Below, piece by piece: positions 1-8,098 of a DNA stretch of 64,000 bases. The notes below the pieces were generated by a model. The model made no database searches, had not been told where the DNA came from, and was given only the letters and a program-made list of their open reading frames with translations. Origin of the DNA: Clostridia bacterium (lineage in GTDB: Bacteria; Bacillota; Clostridia; Oscillospirales; Acutalibacteraceae); assembly GCA_017473435.1 (NCBI GenBank), contig JAFULG010000065.1, forward strand, positions 1 through 64,000, written 5' to 3'. Numbering within the stretch: position 1 is the stretch's first letter; every line of letters begins with the position of its first letter. Made by a program: the position numbers and the translations under genes.

Positions 1-240
1 AGAGGATTTTTTTTCGCATTAAGATTGCATAAAGAAAAGAAAACCGAACGAGTTTTTATACCCATTCGGCTTTTACTTGTGACAGTTTGAATATTCAATT
101 TTGGCTGCAACAGAGCATGGATTTCTGAGGCATATTTAGAATGTTATTCCGCTCCTTTCTAAAACCGCCCAAAAAACCGTTTTTGACACCAATGCGTTCA
201 ATGGGGCAATCCAGCGAAAACCCTAGTGTTTATGCGGGTT
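1..240. other. Non-coding or decayed sequence, no gene recognised
   Basis: No reading frame with a ribosome site is visible here. A weak hairpin (CCGAA...TTCGG followed by a short T run, about 44-75) could be a terminator of something to the left. The stretch lies beside an AbrB stub and other debris, so it is probably part of the decayed left side of the island. Confidence 0.4.
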
Positions 241-303
241 TCAGGCGGTTTGCCCTAAAATAACGCATTCCTCTATTCTTCTCACAATACCTGTTGCTTT
301 CAT
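241..303 (-). pseudogene. SpoVT/AbrB-family N-terminal stub
   Basis: A 20-codon frame starts with MKATGIVRRI, the highly typical beginning of AbrB/SpoVT/Abh transition-state regulators. It is preceded by a good ribosome site (AAGGAG, 8-9 nt before ATG). After about 12 residues the family similarity stops (ECVILGQTA) and a stop codon follows, whereas intact members are about 80-180 residues. Only the first strand of the swapped-hairpin DNA-binding domain remains, so it should not bind DNA. It probably marks an old recombination junction. Identification rests on a short but very conserved motif. Confidence 0.55.
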
Positions 304-599
304 ATATACATTTCTCCTTAAATTACAAATTGTGTTGTTATTATCTGTAATTTGAGGAGATTTATACTTACCCATTCCAAATAAAATCACCATTTTAGTG
401 TTTACCTAATTCACCTAAATCAATAGGTTGGTCTTCATAAAAGACAAATTATTATAAAATCTCTACTCCAAACCATTAGTATATATGAAAATCTATAAGA
501 TGTTATGGCTTTTAATATTGAAAAAATAGTTGTTTTGTGCTATGATATGAACAAGGTTATAGATGCTTTATTTCAAAGCATTGACTAAAGGGTGAGATT

Positions 600-1646
600 A
601 TGGAACCTTATGAAAGAAAAGACGCATATATATTTGTCAGTTATTCACATCGAGACAGAGAGTCAGTATTGAAGTTTGTCGCAGAGTTGCAAAAATATTG
701 CAATGTTTGGTGTGATGCAGGCATAAATGCTGGGAACGAGTAGTCAGATAAAATTGCTTATAAGCTTGTCAATTGTTCATTGTTTCTTTTCTTTGTTTCA
801 TCCCATTCACTGGCCAGTGACAATTGTAAGGATGAGCTCGCTATGGCACGAGACAACGGCAAACCGTCTATTAACATAAGAATGGATGCTGTCAATTTTG
901 AGGGTGGAATGCAGTTAAGATACGGTCGATATCAGTATTTTAATCTATTTGAACACGATGATGTGAGTCAGGCCGTTAGGCAACTTTTAAAGAGCGAGAA
1001 CTTTGACCCATTGCGCCATAAACATGATATTCTAAAAGACCTTATCGCTCGCACAACAACGATGATGTCTAGTACTGAAGAGCAGTCTTTAAACCTTAAT
1101 GACAACAATGCGGATTTTTTTGTCAATTTTAGGACAGCTGATTCTACTGTTGAGTTTGGAAAGTACCAAGGTGTTCCAATTGCTTGGGATATCAAAAAAA
1201 TTCAAAAAAATCGTGCCTATCTTATTTCTAAAGAAATCATAGAGGTTTTGGCGTTCAATAGCGGAACGGGAGTGTATGAGGATAGCAAAATAAGATTATG
1301 GCTAAATAATGACTTTATTAATTCTGCATTTGATGATGAAGAAAAGAGTTTGCTTTGCTCAATTGCTATTGATGAGCAAGACAAAGTTTCACTTTTGGAT
1401 AAACATCAGGCGATGACATTTTTTGAATCAGATAAAGACAGAATAAAATATGGAACCCCACATGCAAAAAATGTTGGGCTTACAACCAATTCATCAGGCT
1501 GCGGTTGGTGGTGGTTGTCATCAACTGACAAGGCTACATCAAGCTATGTTTACCGCATTTACAGCAATGGCAAGATTGGGTTTGATGATGATTTTGATAA
1601 CAAAAATATCGGTATTGTTCCCATGATTTACATCAAAATAGATTGA
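600..1646 (+). pseudogene. TIR-domain protein with DUF6273-like C-terminus, interrupted by an amber stop
   Basis: Starting at ATG 600 (site AAAGGGTGAG just upstream) the frame opens with an N-terminal TIR domain: FVSYSHRD (residues 12-19), a W-D-x-G-I stretch near 37-42 and the CKDEL glutamate segment near 76-80. TIR domains of bacterial defence proteins cleave NAD+ or make NAD-derived signals. The C-terminal third has the W-WLSS...YRIYSNGKIGF pattern of DUF6273-like domains. Codon 48 is TAG (741-743), exactly where TIR proteins carry the Trp of the GxEW motif, so TGG-to-TAG is the simplest reading. Translation could restart at TTG 780 but that product would lack half the TIR fold. The next gene is a P-loop NTPase 12 nt downstream, so the pair was probably a two-gene TIR/STAND defence unit that is now dead. 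Confidence 0.7.
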
Positions 1647-1658
1647 GGAGGGAAAGCT

Positions 1659-2955
1659 GTGAATAGTAAGTTTGCAAAAAGAAAAAAATTCGCTGCGAAT
1701 AGAATTTTTACAGATAGAGTTAATCCAACCAAAGTTTTTTAGACAGTATCACCGCACTGTCATGTAAACCACAGGAAATTGTTGTTTATTACGGAAAGGG
1801 TGGTATTGGAAAGAGTCGCCTTTTACAGCAACTTTACAATGACTCGGATAAAATATATTCATCTGTTAAAGAATACTTGTTCCATAATGTGTTTTTGAGC
1901 TTTAATGCGCGTGAAATCAATAATGAAATTGATATTATGATGGCGCTCAGAAATAAGCTTTGTGGTGATGGTGGGCTTTTTGATTATGCCGTCATAAACT
2001 ACTGGGCAAAAGCAAAATTTACACTTGACGAAATAAAATATAAAAACTCTACGCTTTCGCGTGCTGTTCACAAGATTATTGATGATGCTATAGCACTCGG
2101 CAACGGCTCTATGACAATCCCCATGTATGTGGTAAACGAATCAAGAGATTTAATTAAGGATGGTAGGATTCAAAGTGAAAATAAGGATGAAATCGAAGAG
2201 ATAAGCTCACTAACTGCAGAGGAGATATTTGTCAGACTGCCTTATTATTTGGGCCTTTGCTTTTCGGCGGCCGCTAAAAAAGTGGATATGCATGTTTTCT
2301 TTTTTGACGGATATGAGTGTATCAAAAAAACAAATCAATCGGTTGATTGGTTTATGGAATTCCTTGCATCGTGTGAACTCCTTAGAGCTTGTATTGCATC
2401 TAGATATAAGCTTAGATGGGGGCAGAGGACGAGGGTTGGGATGATGTTCTAAATCAGCATCTTTTGAACAATTTATCCGACGAAGACAGCAGATGGTTTC
2501 TTGAACAAGTTCCCATCGAAGATGAAGATATTATTTCGAAAATTGTTTTTCATTCGAGAGGCGTTCCGCTTTTTCTGGATATGTCTGTTGACTTGTATCA
2601 AGATGATATTAACAACAACAGAATACCTGACTTTTCAAAAATCAAACACAGAGAGAAACTGATTGACAGATATATGAATTATCTTGATATCGGTAGTAGA
2701 AATGCTATAAAAATTTTATCTATTCCGGATAGCATAACTGAATTAACTCTTAACAGTTTTGGAAATTGTACGGCTCTCGAGGAGCTGACTATCGGTTCTT
2801 CAGATAATCTTATAAATTTTGGCGCTTTTTCCAATTGTTACAATCTTAAAAATATTTATTACAAAGGTACACGTCAACAGTGGTCTGCGGTAGCCTTGCT
2901 TGACGAAGAAGCTCAGAAATATTTTAATAATGCTACAATGCATTTTGCAGAATAA
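1659..2955 (+). pseudogene. STAND-like P-loop NTPase with two frameshifts and an LRR-like tail
   Basis: GTG 1659 follows a strong GAGGAGGGAAAG site. The first frame breaks at a T6 run (1735-1740); one extra T would join it to the downstream frame. That frame contains a Walker A motif GKGGIGKS (about 1794-1817) and continues through a STAND-like ATPase body (the aspartate-rich FFFDGYE stretch is a candidate Walker B). A second break lies in a G5 run near 2416-2422, after which the frame goes on to 2955. The last about 70 residues (from SIPDSITELTL) are BspA-type leucine-rich repeats ending in YYKGTRQQW, which is unusual after a STAND NTPase core and may be a fusion. It forms a likely operon with the broken TIR gene. 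STAND proteins sense phage components and trigger an effector. With two frameshifts and a dead partner it is called a pseudogene; sequencing error in homopolymers is the alternative. Confidence 0.65.
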
Positions 2956-3024
2956 GCTGAATAAAATTTAAAGGTTTTTTCGTATGTTATTGAAATAGGA
3001 TGTTGGCTTATTTCTGCATTAATA

Positions 3025-3288
3025 ATGTTAATATTTGCTTTTGCCGTTTCAAAAGAAAGAAAAGTTTTTCTGGTTGCATCTTTTATAGGTGTGCTTTTCG
3101 GTGAAGCAATAAACAATGCGATTTATTGCATAGGCTCAATGCTTATAATGGCAATTAACAGACCTGAGTTTTACTACCTTGCCCATCGTATCACTGCAAT
3201 AGCTGAATGTGCAGCGTCTTGTGTTGCTACTGTGTATATCTTCAAAGAAGCGTCTCTTTTTTATCCGGATGACCGGGTTGGCGTGTAA
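3025..3288 (+). CDS. Small hydrophobic protein, unknown
   Basis: An 87-residue frame from ATG 3025 holds two hydrophobic stretches (about residues 1-33 and 37-45) and a third weaker one, so it would sit in the membrane. There is no convincing ribosome site, and the frame stays open 60 nt further upstream without a start codon, so it may be the 3' remnant of a larger membrane protein. It is followed by a perfect terminator. No family recognised. Confidence 0.35.
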   Translation: MLIFAFAVSKERKVFLVASFIGVLFGEAINNAIYCIGSMLIMAINRPEFYYLAHRITAIAECAASCVATVYIFKEASLFYPDDRVGV

Positions 3289-3327
3289 CCGATACAGGTT
3301 TAATAATCAGCAAAACACAGCTAAGAG

Positions 3328-3356
3328 CCGCCGAGGAAAAAACCTCGGCGGTTTTT
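3328..3356 (+). terminator. Rho-independent terminator
   Basis: A 9-bp perfect stem (CCGCCGAGG / CCTCGGCGG), a 6-A loop and a T5 tract. It closes the rightward TIR/NTPase region. Confidence 0.9.
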
Positions 3357-3404
3357 GCGTAAGGAATAATGTAATAATTTAATAATACTCGGGAAAATAA
3401 AAAA

Positions 3405-3833
3405 TTACTCATTTACCCCTTGACAAAAGTGATTATGAACACAATTTGCATTTAGGTGAGTAGCAACAACCATCTCATAATCTTTCGCCCACATCTTACT
3501 TGCAACTTCCATTGCAACCTGCTGTGCTTCTTCGGGTGAAACTTCACCAGACTTGAAAGAAATATATGCGTGGTAGGCAACAATGCCTCCCGTCTTTCCA
3601 TACATTTCTTTTGTATCAATCATCTGCTGTGCAGCAATATCCGGGTCACAGTTAATACCGTCAACAAGAAGTCTTTGTTCGCTTTCAAGATTTGTTTTAT
3701 CCTTATCGGCGGCATAGTGAAGCGAAGAAACGAGATCAGAATATTTTGATAAGTCAGTTTTACTTTTATTAGCAGCATAAGACACAACCTGATGAATTTT
3801 ATTTTTTATCGGCCATATTCTTGTAACTGCCAT
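3405..3833 (-). pseudogene. Truncated MobA/VirD2-like relaxase (N-terminal part)
   Basis: The 142 residues match the start of plasmid/ICE relaxases: AVTRIWPIK...Y, then YHAYISFKSGEVSPEEA and HLNANCVHNHF, which holds the metal-binding histidines of the third relaxase motif. Full-length family members are about 400-550 residues; here the frame ends 4 residues after the histidine motif, so the C-terminal region is gone. The start codon overlaps the stop of the mobC-like gene (TAATG), as in intact mobilisation modules. It would nick DNA at oriT if complete. As truncated it is probably inactive. Confidence 0.75.
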
Positions 3834-4171
3834 TAAACAAATCTTCCTTTTCCCGGTTTAAAATATTTTGCGATATCAGATTCAAGTGAACGGATATCTG
3901 ATAAAACTTCTCTGCATTCAGCACGGTCAATAAAACCGATTGAGTTAGCTTTAGCAGTAAGCTGATTAAGATTAGTACCAACTCTGCGAAGCCCAATGAT
4001 AAAATGTTTGTAATCAACAGGCGGAGCTTCAACAAGCCTTGTACCTAAAATCATAGCTCTGATAATTTTGCTTCGGTCAGTTTTCATAACCTTACAAAAT
4101 TTGTTTAAGACTTCATTTTCTTCTTCATTAAGATACACATGAAAATCAATTTCACGTTTACGTTTTGACAT
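3833..4171 (-). CDS. mobC: MobC-like relaxosome accessory protein
   Basis: A 112-residue protein with an N-terminal ribbon-helix-helix-like segment (residues 1-45, SKRKREIDFHVYLNEEE) and the MobC signature RRVGTNLNQL (about 66-75). MobC proteins bind oriT and help the relaxase open the strands. It starts at ATG 4171 after AAAGGAGAATTCCT, and its stop overlaps the relaxase start, a translationally coupled pair. The gene itself looks intact although its partner is truncated. No oriT could be identified with confidence in the 250 nt upstream. Confidence 0.75.
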   Translation of the reverse strand: MSKRKREIDFHVYLNEEENEVLNKFCKVMKTDRSKIIRAMILGTRLVEAPPVDYKHFIIGLRRVGTNLNQLTAKANSIGFIDRAECREVLSDIRSLESDIAKYFKPGKGRFV

Positions 4172-4334
4172 AGGAATTCTCCTTTCTTTGATTTTTGTGT
4201 TGGGGTGTTGCTAAAAACGCTCTGTTTTTTTACGGATTTGCGGATACAAATCCAATGCTTGCTAAACTTCGGACCAAAATCCAAAAAGCAATAGCAAGCT
4301 TTGATTTGTCCTCGTTTAATTACCTGCCGCATAA

Positions 4335-4366
4335 GAAAAGGCGAGCTGTTCAGGCTCGCTTTTCTT
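4335..4366. terminator. Bidirectional hairpin terminator
   Basis: AGAAAAGGCGAGC...GCTCGCTTTTCT, a stem flanked by A and T runs on both sides, so it can stop transcription from either direction between the mobC region and the genes to its right. Confidence 0.75.
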
Positions 4367-4415
4367 TACCGTTTCAGACTAATGCATCGTTGTTCTAAGG
4401 GTAATGGTTGTGAGT

Positions 4416-4490
4416 TTAACTGTCGCACGAAACATTAATCACCTTAAGATTTTCATCAAACAACTGAAGATTAAGCTTGAGTTTTTGCAT
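4416..4490 (-). CDS. 24-residue peptide ORF with strong ribosome site
   Basis: A short frame (MQKLKLNLQLFDENLKVINV...) begins 5 nt after AAAGGAGGAACC, an almost perfect ribosome site. KLNLQLF resembles the first residues of some phage capsid and scaffold proteins, so it may be the surviving 5' end of a phage gene. Too short to assign. Confidence 0.35.
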   Translation of the reverse strand: MQKLKLNLQLFDENLKVINVSCDS

Positions 4491-4724
4491 TAAGGTTCCT
4501 CCTTTCTTGAAAATTTTTGATATAAAAATACACCCGGCAAAATCTGTCGAGTGCTATGTAACCACAAAAATCTAATGCAGTATTCATATACCGGAATTCA
4601 GGTTTTTGGTTATAAAAAAACACCTGCTACTGTGAAATAACAAGTGTTATGTAAACGGATTGAAATTTGTGGTGTGGATGTGATATAATACCCCTATTAA
4701 AAAATATCGGAGGTGCAATTTCAA

Positions 4725-5276
4725 ATGAAACATTGCGGAACACAAATGTTAGAAACAAGCAGATTGATTTTAAGAAGATATGTAAATGAAGATGCTGCCG
4801 CGATGTATAAGAATTGGGCATCCGATTCAGAAGTCACTAAGCACTTAATGTGGCAAACACATTCTAGTGAGACAGTAAGCCAAAGCATTATAAATGAATG
4901 GTTAAAAGAATATTCTAACGATAATTATTATCATTGGGCTATCGTATTAAAAGAAAACGGTGACGAGCCTATTGGCGATATTGCTGTGGTGAATATGAAC
5001 GAAGAAGTTTCTATGATGCATATCGGCTATTGTATCGGTAGAACTTGGTGGCATCAGGGAATTACATCAGAAGCACTTAAAGCAGTTATGGATTTTCTTT
5101 TTGATATAGTAAATGTAAATCGAATTGAGTCAAGACACGATCCGAGAAATCCAAACTCCGGCGGGGTAATGAAAAAATGCGGCATGAAGTACGAAGGAAT
5201 TTTACGTAGTTCTGATTGGAATAATCAAGGAGTCTGTGATGCTTGTTATTATGCTTTGTTAAAGCCAGAACGCTAA
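4725..5276 (+). CDS. GNAT N-acetyltransferase, RimJ/RimL type
   Basis: 183 residues from ATG 4725. An upstream in-frame GTG at 4713 overlaps the GGAGG site and is therefore not the start. It begins with the RimJ/RimL signature ETSRLILRRY (residues about 6-15), has the acetyl-CoA loop region TWWHQGITSEALKAVMDFLF, and the typical RHDPRNPNSGGVMKKCGM motif near the C-terminus. Such enzymes acetylate N-termini, drugs or small amines; the substrate is unknown. A second GNAT gene follows 22 nt downstream, so the two are probably one transcript. Confidence 0.85.
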   Translation: MKHCGTQMLETSRLILRRYVNEDAAAMYKNWASDSEVTKHLMWQTHSSETVSQSIINEWLKEYSNDNYYHWAIVLKENGDEPIGDIAVVNMNEEVSMMHIGYCIGRTWWHQGITSEALKAVMDFLFDIVNVNRIESRHDPRNPNSGGVMKKCGMKYEGILRSSDWNNQGVCDACYYALLKPER

Positions 5277-5298
5277 TCTGATTTAGGAGGAAAACCAA

Positions 5299-5781
5299 AT
5301 GTTAAGATTAAGACCTTATAACAAAAACGATGCAGATATAATACTTTCTTGGAGCAATGATAAAACATCATTTTACAAGTGGTCAGCAGGTGTTATGGGC
5401 AAGTATCCCATAAGCAAAAAGAAATTCAGCTTCGTTGAAAATCTTATGGCTTTTACTGCTATTGAAGATGATGAGGTAATCGGATTTTTTACAATGAGAA
5501 GACCTTCAGACAGCTTTGACGAACTGAGATTTGGTTTTGTAGTTGTTGACCCTGCAAAGCGTGGCAGAGGCTACGGCAAAACAATGCTTCAGTTAGGTTT
5601 GAAATTTGCGAAAGAAATCTATGGCGCCAAAAATGTTTCTTTAGGTGTTTTTGAAAACAACGAACCTGCTTATTACTGTTACAAAGCTATTGGTTTTAAA
5701 GATGTTGTTTTGGAAAAGACGGAAACCTATACCGTTCTTGGCGAAGAATGGAAATGTTTAGAACTTGAAATAAATCTTTGA
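5299..5781 (+). CDS. GNAT N-acetyltransferase
   Basis: 160 residues starting at ATG 5299 after AGGAGGAAAACCAA. It has the GNAT fold pattern: LRPYNKNDADIILSW at the start, FGFVVVDPAKRGRGYGKTMLQLGL (acetyl-CoA pyrophosphate loop R-G-x-G-Y-G, residues about 89-94) and NEPAYYCYKAIGF in the C-terminal half. Substrate unknown. Second gene of a two-acetyltransferase operon, closed by a terminator 20 nt downstream. Confidence 0.85.
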   Translation: MLRLRPYNKNDADIILSWSNDKTSFYKWSAGVMGKYPISKKKFSFVENLMAFTAIEDDEVIGFFTMRRPSDSFDELRFGFVVVDPAKRGRGYGKTMLQLGLKFAKEIYGAKNVSLGVFENNEPAYYCYKAIGFKDVVLEKTETYTVLGEEWKCLELEINL

Positions 5782-5800
5782 TTTCTAGCTCAATATTTCG

Positions 5801-5826
5801 ACTGCTCTCTCGTGAGGGCAGTTTTT
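5801..5826 (+). terminator. Terminator of acetyltransferase operon
   Basis: ACTGCTCTC / GAGGGCAGT stem with one G-U pair, a TCGT loop and a T5 tract. Confidence 0.8.
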
Positions 5827-6070
5827 CTTTGCCGCTTTACCCGAAACAGTTCCTACAGGCATTACTACATATCTCTATGGCGCTGTGCAGTCAACTCATA
5901 TTTCAATAAATTGCGCTCGCTTTCTTAAAAAGGTCGTGGCGGTTTATTCCGTTCGGACGGTCATTTACTTGTCTGTGAGAAGAAAGTTTTTTCTCCTCAT
6001 AGATACCCCGACATAAGAAAGCAAAAATGTTCCTGATTTTTGAAAAAATTTCAAAAAAATTTTTGGATAT
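5827..6070. other. No gene seen
   Basis: Between two converging terminators. The pieces CGTTCGGACGG and CTTTCTTAAAAAGG look like degenerate repeat sequence. No frame with a ribosome site was found. Confidence 0.3.
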
Positions 6071-6105
6071 AAAAAAAGACCCTCGAAGTTTTACCTTCGA
6101 AGGTC
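6071..6105 (-). terminator. Terminator of the sigma-4-like gene
   Basis: Read on the minus strand, GACCTTCGAAGG...CTTCGAGGGTC forms an 11-bp stem followed by a T7 tract, 17 nt after the stop codon of the leftward gene. Confidence 0.85.
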
Positions 6106-6121
6106 ATCTGAGCATTAAGTT

Positions 6122-7018
6122 TTATAATATTTGTTCAATGAAAATTTGTTTGATATTTGCCAGGCGCTTTGACACAGCACTTGCACTTTTGAAGCCAAGC
6201 TTCTCAGCAATCTCATTTTGAGAATAGCCCTGCTTTTTCAATAGATATATTTCTTTGTCAGTTTCATTGATATTTTCAAGAACCTTTCTCTCAATGTCAA
6301 TGACTTCTACTTCTTCAGTTGCATTATCCAAAGGCTCAACGGGAATGGCATCCTGAAAAGCTTCAATCAAGCCGTCAAGAGAAAGAGCTGCACCTGCCTC
6401 ACTTCTTGAATGAGTCCACTTTCTGTCAAAATCTATCTTAGAAAAATTCTGTACTACGGTTTCACTGAAATCTTCATGAGCTGCCATTGATTTTTGCAAC
6501 TCAACCAATTCTGGTACACTTTGTGTTTGAAGAAACAAGCTCATCATTTTACCAAGAAATTCATCAACAACACGGTTGAATATTGTTTCAAATTCTTCTT
6601 CCGTCAAGTCATCAGGATCTTTGCCTGTTTCTTCGGCATATTTTATTATTTCTTCAAAGTAACGTTCTTCCGTTATTTTGCAATAACTATCGAAGATTCT
6701 GTCAAGTGCTTCCTCATTTTCACGAATCTCCATTACAATTCCTGACACAAGGGTTTCATCATTTTTTTCAAGGCTTACTAACGGTGAATCATCTGAAAAG
6801 TTTAGAAGTGATGAAAGCCCGGTAAGCTCGCCCATTTTCTCATTCCAACTCTGCTGAAAAATAGTTTGGGCTCTGCCGTATGAAAACAGCTCACCTTCAC
6901 TTGCTTTTTTCGGGTTGAACTTTGATTTCATAGTAGTGAAATCGTTTTTCTTAAAGTTAACTTTCAGGTCTTCAATGGTAATGGGACCTTCTTTTTCGAA
7001 TAGGGAAGATTTTTTCAT
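6122..7018 (-). CDS. DNA-binding protein with sigma-region-4-like C-terminal HTH
   Basis: 298 residues. The C-terminal about 50 residues (INETDKEIYLLKKQGYSQNEIAEKLG...SAVSKRL) have the layout of sigma-70 region 4: an L-E-x-I turn, then the helix-turn-helix with EIAEKLG and a recognition helix ending VSKRL. No region-2-like part is visible upstream. The N-terminal 250 residues are acidic and helical (EENEALDRIF, LTEEEFETIFNRVVDEFL) and I do not recognise them. It is monocistronic, with terminators on both sides. It may be a transcription regulator of the mobile region or half of a split sigma factor (see findings). Another possibility is a phage or ICE regulator using a NarL/sigma-like HTH. 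Confidence 0.6.
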   Translation of the reverse strand: MKKSSLFEKEGPITIEDLKVNFKKNDFTTMKSKFNPKKASEGELFSYGRAQTIFQQSWNEKMGELTGLSSLLNFSDDSPLVSLEKNDETLVSGIVMEIRENEEALDRIFDSYCKITEERYFEEIIKYAEETGKDPDDLTEEEFETIFNRVVDEFLGKMMSLFLQTQSVPELVELQKSMAAHEDFSETVVQNFSKIDFDRKWTHSRSEAGAALSLDGLIEAFQDAIPVEPLDNATEEVEVIDIERKVLENINETDKEIYLLKKQGYSQNEIAEKLGFKSASAVSKRLANIKQIFIEQIL

Positions 7019-7260
7019 TCTGTGTACCTCTGAATTATTACATCCTTGATTTTTAGGATATTATATTTGAAGTTAAGTGAGAAAATGGGAGAATGGTGTC
7101 GAAAAAATATATAAACGTTGGTAAAATCAAATAATTCTGTTAATGCCCAGGCGGCTGAACATAACAGCACGCCATTGAAATGACAATATCTTTTTCCGAA
7201 ATAAAAGCAACTTAATTGGCACAAGTGAAATCTTTATAGATATCGTATTCTAGTCAAAAA

Positions 7261-7292
7261 CTGCCTTGCGTAAACGAAGGCAGTTTTTGTTT
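7261..7292. terminator. Bidirectional terminator at leader-distal end of array 1
   Basis: AAAAACTGCCTTGCG...CGAAGGCAGTTTTT, an A/T-flanked hairpin. On the minus strand it lies just past the last repeat of array 1, so it should end the pre-crRNA. Confidence 0.8.
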
Positions 7293-7325
7293 TGTTAATC
7301 CATCCCAACCAAGGTTACTATTTTT

Positions 7326-7744
7326 CGATCAATCCCTAATATTAGGTAATGTAGGCAGAGTACTATTCCGGTACTCAGAAAATCGCATAAGTATCAATCC
7401 CTAATATTAGGTAATGTAGTTAAAAAATGACTAGTGAGTTCACAAATCATTGGGATAAGTATCAATCCCTAATATTAGGTAATGTAGCAAAGAACAGGCA
7501 GTCTTATGGCTCGGACTTCTCATGTATCAATCCCTAATATTAGGTAATGTAGAATTGTTGTAAAAAAATCAACTGAAAACAAATAATTACAAAAGTATCA
7601 ATCCCTAATATTAGGTAATGTATCAAACAGGGATCAAATTTGTGCCTGGTACCTCTCGTATCAATCCCTAATATTAGGTAATGTAGGTAACCACTAAAAA
7701 GCCCAAGAAGAAAAAGTATTAATCCCTAATATTAGGTAATGTAA
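7326..7744 (-). CRISPR. CRISPR array 1: seven 29-nt repeats, six spacers
   Basis: Repeats start at 7326, 7391, 7459, 7524, 7595, 7658 and 7716. Spacers are 36, 39, 36, 42, 34 and 29 nt. The repeat centre is the 12-bp palindrome CCTAATATTAGG. On the minus strand the repeat ends GGGATTGATAC, close to the GGGATTGAAAC ends common in type III arrays, so the crRNA sense is leftward. This fits the minus-strand promoter at 7762-7790 just right of the array. Repeats are nearly identical except at both ends (first two bases at 7326, last base at 7623, GTAA at 7744), making this the best kept array in the window. Spacer lengths are irregular, as expected of type III. Confidence 0.97.
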
Positions 7745-7761
7745 AGTTTAACTTTAAGTGA

Positions 7762-7790
7762 ATTATAACACTTGGATATTTTCTTGTCAA
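7762..7790 (-). promoter_or_regulatory. Array 1 promoter (leftward)
   Basis: On the minus strand, TTGACA (7790-7785), exactly 17 nt, then TATAAT (7767-7762): a perfect housekeeping promoter reading into array 1. It faces away from a second perfect promoter 68 nt to the right. Confidence 0.9.
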
Positions 7791-7857
7791 TATTCTTATT
7801 TTAATACTAAGTCAAAAAACAGAATCAGCTAAAAAGGCTATTCACGGCAACCTTTTA

Positions 7858-7886
7858 TTGACAACACAACAAGTAGGTGTTATAAT
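7858..7886 (+). promoter_or_regulatory. Divergent rightward promoter in the array 1 leader
   Basis: TTGACA (7858-7863), 17 nt, TATAAT (7881-7886). It reads rightward through two repeats and stops at the terminator at 8010-8054, giving an RNA of about 160 nt. The same arrangement recurs near 20.6 and 30.3 kb. Confidence 0.88.
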
Positions 7887-7909
7887 AACACTGAAAATAA
7901 TTTGCTATT

Positions 7910-8005
7910 CTATAGTACCTAATATCAGGAATTGATACACTTCCCACATAATACATGTAGTTTTGTTGCGATTTACCTACATTACCTAATATTAGGGATT
8001 ACCAC
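7910..8005 (+). CRISPR. Mini-array: two repeats, one spacer, opposite direction
   Basis: A decayed repeat (7910-7938) and a nearly canonical one (7977-8005) surround a 38-nt spacer. They are oriented with crRNA sense to the right, in line with the 7858-7886 promoter. The last repeat loses the consensus in its final bases (ATTACCAC instead of ATTGATAC) and is followed 8 nt later by a terminator stem. Confidence 0.85.
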
Positions 8006-8009
8006 ACAA

Positions 8010-8054
8010 AAAACTCCTCGTTTCGATTAACAATCGTTACGAGGAGCTTTTTTG
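8010..8054. terminator. Shared terminator between mini-array and cas operon
   Basis: CTCCTCGT...ACGAGGAG with an inner CGATT/AATCG stem, A6 before and T6 after, so it works for the rightward mini-array RNA and for the leftward cas operon that ends at 8099. Confidence 0.88.
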
Positions 8055-8098
8055 TTCATTTTTATGATAATTCAAATCTGACTTCAGTTAACATCCTT

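Noticed and set aside
741..743. TAG used as a sense codon (also near 23635)
   Set aside because: Both positions look like Trp-to-stop changes, while recoded TAG is usually Gln. A second, different stop (TAA) occurs in traG, and adjacent genes carry frameshifts. Decay explains this better.
7326..8005. Self-targeting spacers
   Set aside because: I saw no obvious spacer match inside the window while reading, but an exhaustive match on both strands was not possible by eye, so no claim is made.
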